Positions 6,860 to 13,471 of a stretch of 13,471 nt of DNA are shown here, piece by piece. The stretch lies in NCBI GenBank assembly GCA_945827765.1, contig CALZPS010000016.1, positions 1 through 13,471 of the forward strand, in the 5' to 3' direction. A program made the position numbers and the translations under genes. Source of the DNA: an uncultured Lachnospiraceae bacterium (GTDB lineage Bacteria > Bacillota > Clostridia > Lachnospirales > Lachnospiraceae). The notes below the pieces were generated by a model, which saw only the letters and a list, made by a program, of their open reading frames with translations, was not told where the DNA came from and did no database searches. Every line of letters begins with the position of its first letter. Position 1 is the stretch's first letter.

Positions 6860-9853
6860 TCAATTCGCCTTCAAAGATTTTTTAAATTCCTGATAGGTCG
6901 TATAAGCTTCTGATTTTTTAAATTTCCTCGATTTTACAATCCACAAAATGACTGACAATACAAAGAGTGTTATAAATAAGATGGATCCTACCCGTGTGGT
7001 TGTAATAACAATCGGATTGGTCCGCTTGATTGTCGTATCCGGACCGACACCGTTCATACCGCAGGAGTGTGCGATTGCGTACAGGTTATGATGACAAGCC
7101 TCTCTCATCGCCGCAACCACCACGGGGTCTTTCTCATATTTTGGAAGCTGATCTGTGATATAATGTGCCATCATGGAGTCATAAGTAGTCGTTCCGCCCA
7201 TGACACCGTCAACACCATTTACATAGGTCGTTAATACATTGTCCGTTATCTGCAGACCGTTACATCCCCATTCACCTTTCATGATACCTTTCACCAAGCC
7301 TGCATTTGCGCCTGACCACTGAGTACCCCAACGGGTATATGCCATCATGACACCATTGCCGCCTGCCTGTGATGTTTCCAATGCACCCTGAAATGCTCTC
7401 AGGTATATTTCACGTGCTGCCTGCTCGGTCAGCCATACGCCCAGACCGATACGATCCTGCTCGCAGTCGTTTAATGCAAAGTGTTTGATCACGACAAAAA
7501 CACCTTTTTCTTCGATACCTTTTACTTCAGCCGCACCAATTGCGGAGGAAAGATATCCATCTTCCGAATAATATTCGAAGTTGCGTCCGCCATATGGAGT
7601 TCTGTGCGTATTTGCACCGGGTCCATAAAGGAAAGCAACATTTGCTGCCAGACAGTCATTTCCGACGATTTTGCCCATTTCATAAACCAAATCCGTATTA
7701 AAAGTAGCTGCCAATACATCTTCCGAGGTCAGAGCAGTTGTCTCAACATTTAACCCTGCTCCGAACAATGTAACCGTCAGGCCCTGTGGTCCGTTCTCAT
7801 CACGGGTTCCCGGTGCCTGTACCGACAGAACCGGCATGGTCCAGTGGAAGGAGTCTCCGATTAAGGAAACCATCTCATCAAATGTCATCTGATCCAACAA
7901 TTCATCCCACTTCGGATCATCATAGTCAAGACCGATCATATCGACAAGCTTTAATCCGTTTTTCGCTCCTAATGTGGGCATCTCCACAGTTTCATAATCC
8001 GCCGGATCATACTGCACATCCTGCAATGCATCTTTTAAGTATTCTGTCAATGTTAATTTTAAGATTTCGTCTCCGGGCATTGTACCTTCCCAGTCACTTC
8101 GTGTAAGATAAGTGATATTTTCGTCCACGCCTTCATTTAAGTTTAGATCGGAACTGTCTAACTGATTGGTAATTTCCGTACCATTGTCACTGACTGCATA
8201 GGTTGATGTATCCAATTTCGGATTGTTCCATGTTTTTACCAATTCCCCATGACCGGTTTTGTCCATTCGTCCGTCTGTGTTTTCCGGTGTATAACCTTTT
8301 GCCGCCAATACATTGTTCACCGCATCATGTGCATCTGTTGCAGCTGTAAAATAATAATCGCCTGCATCCATGATATAAGTGCCTGCGCCATAAGCATCAT
8401 AGCTTGCCACATAATCGCCATCCACTTCGATGGTCAGCGTCTCGGATGCTCCCGGTTCCAAAATCTGCGTCTTATCAAAACCTACCAATGATACGGATGC
8501 TTTTTCCACCTTATTCTCAACGTCATACTGGGTGTAAGGACTTGACACATAAATCTGTACGGTCTCTTTGCCTGCCACATCACCTGTATTTGTAACCGTT
8601 ACTTTGAAGGTATAGGTTGTGGATGCTGGGTCATAGACCATGGACATCTCACTATACTCAAAGTCCGTATAGCTCAAACCGTATCCAAACGGGAATGCGA
8701 CATCATCACCATATGCATAGTTTCCGGCATTTCCTGTCCCCATTACGAAATCTTCGTAACGTGTTTCATAATATTTATAACCTACATAAATGCCTTCCTG
8801 ATAAATCATGTATGTGCTTGCATCCTCAGGAATGATGCCTTCTGTATACCCTTCATAAGTAGTCGGAATAAAGTTTTTCATTGCCGGAGCAGAATAATTA
8901 TCGTAGCAGTATGTGTCTACCAGACTTCCGGACGGATTGATCTCACCTGCCAAGATGTCTGCAACCGCATTGATACCTGTAATACCGACACCGCCAATCC
9001 ACAAAGTTGCATCAACACCGTATTCATTATTCTTCAGGAAATCCACCTGCAGAGGATTGGACGTATTAATCAGCACGATAATTTTCTGAATCTTACCTTG
9101 GTCTTTTAAGGCTTTCAAGTTTGCCATCATGTCTTTCTCGTTTTCATCCAGTGCCAGATAGTTTGTCTCCAGAAACGTACAGTCTGCTCCTTCACCGCCT
9201 ACGCGTGAAAAAGTCACGATGGCCGCATCACTGTAAGAGTCTACGGAATCCAGCACATCCTGTGTATAGGCCGACCATGGTGCTTCGCCGACTGCCGCGC
9301 CGCCTGTAAATCCGCCGCCTTCACGCATATACTGTGCGCCGTCGCCGGTCAGATAGAAATCCCACAGGGTGGGATTTACATGAAATCCGGATTTTTCCAA
9401 AGCAGATTTTAAATTATCCGCTTTCGTGGCATCTACATTTGCAGAGCCTGTCCCTCCGTATACGATACTTACGGAAGAAGTAGAGAATAAGCTGACATTT
9501 GCCCCTTTTTCTAAAGGCAGTGCCGCATTTTCATTTGTCAAAAGTGCCGCTCCTTCTCCTTCCACCTGCTTTACAAGTTCATATCCGCGGGTCACCCTTT
9601 CCTCCTCCGTGGCAAAATCCTGTTCATAATAAATTGCATTCGGATCCTCATTTTCTAACTTCCAGAATGTTCCGCCCACAAATAATGCGACCGTATTATC
9701 AAACATTCCCAAAACGATCATCGCAACCGTCAAAATGATTGCGAACGGTGCACTGATAAAAGTCAGTGCCTTCCAAAGTCCATGTGATTTACGGCGGGCT
9801 TTTTTGTATGCTTTTTTTGCCTCTTTTTTCTGAGCCTTCAACTCATTATTCAT
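6860..9853 (-). CDS. Membrane-anchored GH3 beta-glucosidase-like enzyme with reversed domain order
   Basis: This 997-residue GH3 glycosidase is of the retaining type. The cytosolic N-terminus is very basic (KAQKKEAKKAYKKARRK), followed by a membrane helix at about 26-51. The catalytic domains come in permuted order: GH3 C-domain (about 87-395, with GGEGAD at 219-224 and FPFGYGLSYTDFEY near 390), a fibronectin-III-like domain (about 412-505), a linker, then the GH3 N-domain barrel (about 640-930). Motifs there are GGRNFEYYSED (755-765), KHFALND (790-796) and LQITDN, with D871 as predicted nucleophile. E221 is the acid/base candidate, but the usual Arg of GEGxDR is Cys225, and Trp after the nucleophile is Asn. 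A second membrane helix (about 954-973) precedes a basic KSRKFKK tail, so both ends face the cytoplasm and the enzyme faces outside. AGGAGG at 9868-9863 lies nine bases before ATG. It follows tetR by 130 bases and is probably co-transcribed with it. Sugar specificity is uncertain. Confidence 0.92.
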   Translation of the reverse strand: MNNELKAQKKEAKKAYKKARRKSHGLWKALTFISAPFAIILTVAMIVLGMFDNTVALFVGGTFWKLENEDPNAIYYEQDFATEEERVTRGYELVKQVEGEGAALLTNENAALPLEKGANVSLFSTSSVSIVYGGTGSANVDATKADNLKSALEKSGFHVNPTLWDFYLTGDGAQYMREGGGFTGGAAVGEAPWSAYTQDVLDSVDSYSDAAIVTFSRVGGEGADCTFLETNYLALDENEKDMMANLKALKDQGKIQKIIVLINTSNPLQVDFLKNNEYGVDATLWIGGVGITGINAVADILAGEINPSGSLVDTYCYDNYSAPAMKNFIPTTYEGYTEGIIPEDASTYMIYQEGIYVGYKYYETRYEDFVMGTGNAGNYAYGDDVAFPFGYGLSYTDFEYSEMSMVYDPASTTYTFKVTVTNTGDVAGKETVQIYVSSPYTQYDVENKVEKASVSLVGFDKTQILEPGASETLTIEVDGDYVASYDAYGAGTYIMDAGDYYFTAATDAHDAVNNVLAAKGYTPENTDGRMDKTGHGELVKTWNNPKLDTSTYAVSDNGTEITNQLDSSDLNLNEGVDENITYLTRSDWEGTMPGDEILKLTLTEYLKDALQDVQYDPADYETVEMPTLGAKNGLKLVDMIGLDYDDPKWDELLDQMTFDEMVSLIGDSFHWTMPVLSVQAPGTRDENGPQGLTVTLFGAGLNVETTALTSEDVLAATFNTDLVYEMGKIVGNDCLAANVAFLYGPGANTHRTPYGGRNFEYYSEDGYLSSAIGAAEVKGIEEKGVFVVIKHFALNDCEQDRIGLGVWLTEQAAREIYLRAFQGALETSQAGGNGVMMAYTRWGTQWSGANAGLVKGIMKGEWGCNGLQITDNVLTTYVNGVDGVMGGTTTYDSMMAHYITDQLPKYEKDPVVVAAMREACHHNLYAIAHSCGMNGVGPDTTIKRTNPIVITTTRVGSILFITLFVLSVILWIVKSRKFKKSEAYTTYQEFKKSLKAN

Positions 9854-9983
9854 TTTTTCTTTCCTCCTCGTATATTTTTCCCTGATACTTCTTCTGTTTT
9901 CGACTCCTTTCTTCTATTTTTCTCTCTTTTACGCGTTCTTTATACTATACTAACATATTATATAAACAAAAGCCATAACCAGC

Positions 9984-10592
9984 TTATACATCCCCCCGCA
10001 AAAGTGACTGTATCATCTTCCGTACTTCCCTCATTACCCGTTCATCGAGCAGCAGACCTCCATAGGAGTCATTTCGCATGACCATTGCTTTAAAACTATA
10101 TGCATACAACAACTGTCCTACCAGATAAGACAACTGCTCTGCCGTGAAGTCTGTGCGTATTATTCCTTTTTCCTGCCCTTCCCGGATCATCTCGCACAAC
10201 ACAGGGATACTTTCTTGTTTTCCTTCTGTCTGAATAGTTTCATTTTTCTGTGCATAGACTTCATAGGCAGACAAAAACAATACATCATCGTTCAATTCAA
10301 AATAAAACAGTGACGCATCTTCTGACAAAAGACCATCCTGCGCCCCTGCGATTGCTCCCGCCGAAAAATTCTCCGCCAATCTTTTTACACAGAGATCATG
10401 AAGTTCAGCCAATATCGCATTCAAGTTATCGTAATAGCAATATAACCGCTGACGCGAAATACCACACTCCTTGGCAATCCGGCTCATCAGGTTTGCCCCG
10501 AATCCTTCCTTCAAAACCAACTGCTGTGTCACATCCAGAATCTGCTGTGTCCGCTCCTTACGCATCGCGGCACGTTTGCTTATATCATTCAT
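9984..10592 (-). CDS. TetR/AcrR-family transcriptional regulator
   Basis: This 202-residue protein has an N-terminal helix-turn-helix domain (about residues 13-60), with the family pattern of a helix, the turn GFGANLMSRIAKECGISRQRLYCYYDN, and an aromatic-rich recognition end. The remainder (about 65-200) is an all-helical ligand-binding and dimerisation region with no recognisable ligand class. ATG at 10590-10592 has AAGGGTG five or so bases upstream; the nearby ATG at 10595-10597 is out of frame. The gene is divergent from the GH3 gene at 10827 and heads the minus-strand run to the membrane GH3. Two 15-bp inverted repeats over the divergent promoter are good candidates for its own operators, so it probably represses itself and both GH3 genes, with release by a glycoside-derived ligand. 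That regulatory link is inference. Confidence 0.92.
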   Translation of the reverse strand: MNDISKRAAMRKERTQQILDVTQQLVLKEGFGANLMSRIAKECGISRQRLYCYYDNLNAILAELHDLCVKRLAENFSAGAIAGAQDGLLSEDASLFYFELNDDVLFLSAYEVYAQKNETIQTEGKQESIPVLCEMIREGQEKGIIRTDFTAEQLSYLVGQLLYAYSFKAMVMRNDSYGGLLLDERVMREVRKMIQSLLRGDV

Positions 10593-10662
10593 TTCATCAC
10601 CCTTTTTCTACTATTGATCATCTTTCGACGCACATCTGACCTTACACACATCATAAGATGTT

Positions 10663-10719
10663 GGGGTCAAAAGCCCCCAACTATGAGCAAGCTCATGTGG
10701 GCTTAGACCTTTTGACCCT
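10663..10719. repeat. Nested hairpin in the tetR leader, possible dispersed palindromic element
   Basis: The outer stem GGGTCAAAAG (10664-10673) / CTTTTGACCC (10709-10718) is ten perfect pairs. The inner stem is ATGAGC / GCTCAT with a two-base loop, centred near 10688. An alternative pairing of AAGCCC with GGGCTT could compete with part of the outer stem. A small CATC-ATAA-GATG hairpin lies just to the left (10650-10661). No T-run follows on either strand, so it is not an ordinary terminator. It lies in the predicted untranslated leader of tetR and just upstream of the -35 of the divergent GH3 promoter. Confidence 0.7.
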
Positions 10720-10739
10720 GGTATCATCATAATCTACTA

Positions 10740-10754
10740 TTGACATAGTGTCAA
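10740..10754. promoter_or_regulatory. Predicted TetR operator O1
   Basis: A perfect 6-3-6 inverted repeat, TTGACA-TAG-TGTCAA. It covers the -35 of the GH3 promoter and lies near the predicted start point of the opposing tetR promoter. Size and symmetry fit a TetR-family dimer. Assignment to the adjacent tetR rests on position only. Confidence 0.6.
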
Positions 10755-10768
10755 CTATCATTTATAAT
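10740..10768 (+). promoter_or_regulatory. Consensus sigma-A promoter of the soluble GH3 gene
   Basis: A perfect TTGACA (10740-10745), exactly 17 bases of spacer, and a perfect TATAAT (10763-10768). Transcription should begin near 10775, about 52 bases before the start codon. A promoter this strong beside repeat operators implies tight repression rather than activation. Confidence 0.88.
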
Positions 10769-10792
10769 CATTTATAGTTTACACAATGTCAA
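10764..10792 (-). promoter_or_regulatory. Predicted opposing promoter of tetR
   Basis: On the minus strand, a perfect TTGACA (10792-10787), 17 bases, then GATTAT (10769-10764, four of six matches). Its -10 occupies almost the same bases as the -10 of the plus-strand promoter, so the two polymerases cannot occupy the region together. The tetR leader would be about 160 bases and include the nested hairpin. Confidence 0.5.
10778..10792. promoter_or_regulatory. Predicted TetR operator O2
   Basis: TTTACA-CAA-TGTCAA is a 6-3-6 inverted repeat with one mismatched pair. Its centre is 38 bp from that of O1. It covers the tetR -35 and lies just past the predicted GH3 transcription start. With flanking bases, O1 and O2 are the arms of one 53-bp quasi-palindrome. 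Confidence 0.55.
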
Positions 10793-10811
10793 CATTTTTC
10801 ACAACAAAAAT

Positions 10812-10817
10812 AGGAGG
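10812..10817 (+). promoter_or_regulatory. Ribosome binding site of the soluble GH3 gene
   Basis: AGGAGG nine bases before ATG 10827. It fixes the start of a gene that has no stop codon inside the window. Confidence 0.85.
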
Positions 10818-10826
10818 ATTTTTACG

Positions 10827-13426
10827 ATGGATTACAGACAGATGATTGGTTTCATTACCGGGAAACCAAGCAGACACCCTTACCCGATACATATGCAGCA
10901 GGCACGCCGTATTGCCTCGGAGGGAATGGTTCTATTAAAAAACGACCATGATGTGCTTCCGCTAAAAGAACGAAAGGCAGCACTCTTCGGTGCGGGCGCA
11001 GTCGATACAATTTCCTGCGGAACCGGCAGTGGTTTTGTCTTTGCACCTTATACCATTACAGTGGAAAAGGGACTGCAGAATGCAGGGATCGAAATCACTT
11101 CGAAAAGCTGGCTGAAACGTTTTGCAGCTGCAAGTAAAAAAGCAAACAAAGAAGATAAGACGCTTTCCAAAATTGATCGTATGTGGAGTGGACTTTCTAT
11201 TCTGATTGACGAACTGGACATTACAGACGCAGAACTGTCCGAGGCGAAAGCTGCGGATACCGCAGTGTATGTGATCCGCCGCAACTCCGGCGAGGGCGGC
11301 GACCGCAAAGCTGTCAAGGGCGATTATTATTTATCGGATACCGAGACTGCCAACCTGAAAAAAGTGACCGCTGCATTTTCCCATACCATAGTTGTGTTGA
11401 ACAGCTGTGTCGTTGATGCTAACTTTATCTATGAAATTGACGGCATTGATGCTGCTCTCCTGATGGGTCAGGCCGGAAACGAGGGCGGCAACGCACTGGC
11501 GGATGTTCTCACGGGAAAGGTCAACCCCTGCGGACGTCTGACAGATACATGGGCAAAACAGTACAGTGACAATCCAGCAAGCGCATCCTTCAGCGAAAAT
11601 GACGGCAATTCTCTGCAGGAGGATTATACAGAAGATATTTTTGTCGGATACCGCTATTTTGATACATTTGACAAGGATGTCATTTATCCGTTCGGCTACG
11701 GGCTGTCCTATACTACATTTGAAAAGACAGTCAAACAGGTGACCGCAGACTGGAATCAGGTGACTGTTTCTGTCGAGGTGACAAATACAGGCAAACTGGC
11801 AGGAAAAGATGTGGTGGAGGTTTATATTACAGCGCCCGAGGGGCGTCTGACCAAACCATCTCATGAATTAAAAGGCTATGCCAAAACCGCCCTCATCGCG
11901 CCAAACCAATCCGAAACAGTGACCGTTTCCATTCCGACAGAAAGTCTGGCTTCTTTTGACACTGCCAAAGCCGCTTTCGTGATGGAAACAGGGGATTACA
12001 TTGTACGTGTCGGAAACAACAGCCGCGACACAAATGCTGTTCAGATTATCCGTCTGGATGCCGAGGCTGTAGTCCGGCAGGTGCGTAATGAATTTGCTCC
12101 TGACCATGTAATTGACACGCTGAAAGCTCCCGCCAGAAAACCGGAAAGCTATGACTGTCCGGTGCTGCTTTTGTCTGCTGCAGACTGTATCACCATCGAC
12201 GGAGCATGTAAAACTACAGAAGTAGAAAATGTAAACGGCAAACGTTTTGCGCAAATATCTCCTGCAGACAGTGCCACCCTTGTTGATGTCAAGGAAGGGC
12301 GGATATCCATGGATGCATTTGTGGCATCCTTAGATGATGATGTACTGCTGCGTCTCGTTGCGGGAAATGCCAATGAAACACCATACGAAGTGCCGTCCCG
12401 AATGAGCAGAAAAGTAAAACCGGTCAAGGCTCCAAGTTCCTCAGGAGCTACCACCTCACTCTTCGTAAAGAGTCTCGGTATCCCCAACTGGCTGGTGACA
12501 GACGGTCCCGCCGGACTCCATCTGCCGCTCTGCGGCGCGACCTGCTACCCGGTAGGCATGGTACTGGCTCAAACTTGGGATGATGCCGCTGTAGAAGAGA
12601 TGGGTGTCGGTGTAGGTAAAGAATTAAAATACTATAATTACAGCATTATCCTCGGACCGGGAATGAATATCCACAGAGACCCACTCTGCGGACGAAACTT
12701 TGAGTATTATTCGGAAGATCCGCTGATCTCCGGCAAAATGGCAGCCGCCGCCACCAAAGGCGTACAAAAGACTCCGGGTGCGGGCGTTTCCATCAAACAT
12801 TTTGCATGTAACAATCAGGAGGGAAACCGTCTGGACTGCAACAGCACCGTATCCGAGCGGGCACTGCGCGAGATTTACCTGCGAGGATTTGAAATCTGTG
12901 TGCGTGAATCCAATCCGAAGACCGTAATGACCAGCTACAATCTGATCAACGGGGTGCATACTTCTTCCAACTACAACCTTCTGACCGAAGTTCTGCGAGG
13001 TGAATGGGGCTTTCAGGGTCTTGTCATGACCGACTGGGGGACCAAAAGCGTCAAGCCATATGACCTCCATGCAGGAAATGATTTGATCATGGGCGGCTAC
13101 CGCAGCCAGTTCTTGATGTCCGCACTGACAGGCGCACAGCCGGAATTTACGGCGGACGGCTATGTCAAAGAAGAAACCTTTAAGGTATTCGGCGGATTCT
13201 TCAATGAGACCGTAGAGTACTGGAACAGCTTTGAGCCGGACAAGGACGGCGCGGATACCGTAAGTACCACAATTGCGGCGGGATGTGTACCTCACACAAA
13301 AATTGCTGATAAAATAAAGGAAGGAATTGCAGAGATTACGGAGCATGAAGATGGCAGCAAGACAGTCACCTACCACGGCACAAACCGCGGCGCGTACCTC
13401 AGACGTGAGGATGTACAGGCATGTGC
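10827..13426 (+). CDS. GH3 beta-glucosidase, soluble, reversed domain order, 3' end missing
   Basis: An open frame from ATG 10827 gives 866 complete codons and is cut off by the contig end, where adapter begins. The domains are permuted: GH3 C-domain first (about 22-295, with RRNSGEGGDR at 151-160 and acid/base candidate E156, and YPFGYGLSYTTFE near 287-299), a fibronectin-III-like domain (about 312-398), a variable linker (about 410-540), then the GH3 N-domain barrel (about 545-770). The barrel carries CGRNFEYYSEDP (621-632), KHFACNN (657-663) and VMTDWG, with D736 as predicted nucleophile. The final part (YHGTNRGAYLRREDVQACA) resembles the last helices of the family, so perhaps 40-80 residues are missing. 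No signal peptide or membrane helix is seen, suggesting a cytoplasmic enzyme acting on imported beta-glucosides. All conserved catalytic motifs are intact, unlike in the membrane-anchored paralogue. It is transcribed divergently from tetR and probably repressed by it. Confidence 0.93.
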
Positions 13427-13471
13427 CTGTCTCTTATACACATCTCCGAGCCCACGAGACCGTACTAGATC
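13427..13471 (+). other. Illumina Nextera adapter and index, not genomic
   Basis: The sequence begins with the Tn5 mosaic end CTGTCTCTTATACACATCT. It continues with CCGAGCCCACGAGAC (Nextera read-2 adapter), then CGTACTAG, which matches an i7 index, then ATC, the first bases of the P7 side. These parts fill the last 45 bases exactly. This is untrimmed read-through at the contig end, not a biological transposon end. Confidence 0.97.

Noticed and set aside
9854..9983. Separate promoter for the membrane GH3 gene
   Set aside because: TATAAT-like sequences occur in this AT-rich gap, but none has a -35 at 16-18 bases; co-transcription from tetR is simpler, though not proven.
12624..13376. A 250-codon minus-strand open frame, and similar ones at 11331-11864 and 11868-12254
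   Set aside because: They lie opposite the soluble GH3 gene, whose frame carries all catalytic motifs; the antisense products have no family features and no ribosome binding sites.
13427..13445. Tn5-like transposon end
   Set aside because: It is followed directly by adapter and index sequence, so it is library preparation residue.
1..13471. CRISPR array, tRNA, rRNA, phage or insertion sequence genes
   Set aside because: No repeat-spacer pattern, cloverleaf, rRNA segment, transposase or integrase was seen on either strand.

Overview
The window looks like part of a contig from an anaerobic gut Firmicute, most likely a Lachnospiraceae-type Clostridium relative. Supporting signs are AGGAGG ribosome binding sites, a near-perfect sigma-A promoter, a LytTR/GHKL two-component pair, GH78 rhamnosidases, and GH3 beta-glucosidases whose two catalytic domains are in reversed order, as described in Ruminococcus albus and Butyrivibrio. 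This is a family-level judgement; no database was searched. The last 45 bases (13427-13471) are Illumina Nextera adapter plus index, not genome.

The left part (about 1-3830, all + strand) is a string of broken genes. In order they are a LytTR response regulator missing its middle, a GHKL/AgrC-type sensor kinase with a frameshift and no kinase domain, an alpha-L-rhamnosidase (GH78) missing three internal blocks including both catalytic glutamates, an MBOAT O-acyltransferase fused into the tail of that rhamnosidase and missing its catalytic core, and the first 60-odd residues of an SGNH/DltD-like partner protein. The surviving pieces stay open and recognisable. What is lost is lost mainly as blocks, so this is either recent deletion-driven decay or an assembly or amplification artefact. 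A bidirectional hairpin terminator at 3916-3943 closes this tract.

The right part (3966-13426) is intact and forms a plausible glycoside-degradation locus. On the minus strand, reading leftward, are a TetR-family regulator, a 997-residue GH3 enzyme with a membrane anchor at each end, and a 924-residue GH78 alpha-L-rhamnosidase with its own promoter and a 21-bp-spaced direct repeat. Divergent from tetR, on the plus strand, is a second, soluble GH3 beta-glucosidase that runs into the contig end. Between tetR and this gene lies a 53-bp quasi-palindrome that contains opposed promoters sharing a -10 region and two 6-3-6 inverted repeats, which are probable TetR operators. A nested hairpin of about 57 bp lies in the tetR leader.

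Working model (inference): the TetR protein senses a glycoside or its product and controls both GH3 genes. The GH78 enzyme removes terminal rhamnose and the GH3 enzymes remove the underlying beta-linked glucose (or a similar sugar), one outside the membrane and one in the cytoplasm. No transporter is visible. I found no wholly new system. The most unusual items are the sharply bounded block-deletion tract, the doubly anchored permuted GH3, and the symmetrical divergent promoter.
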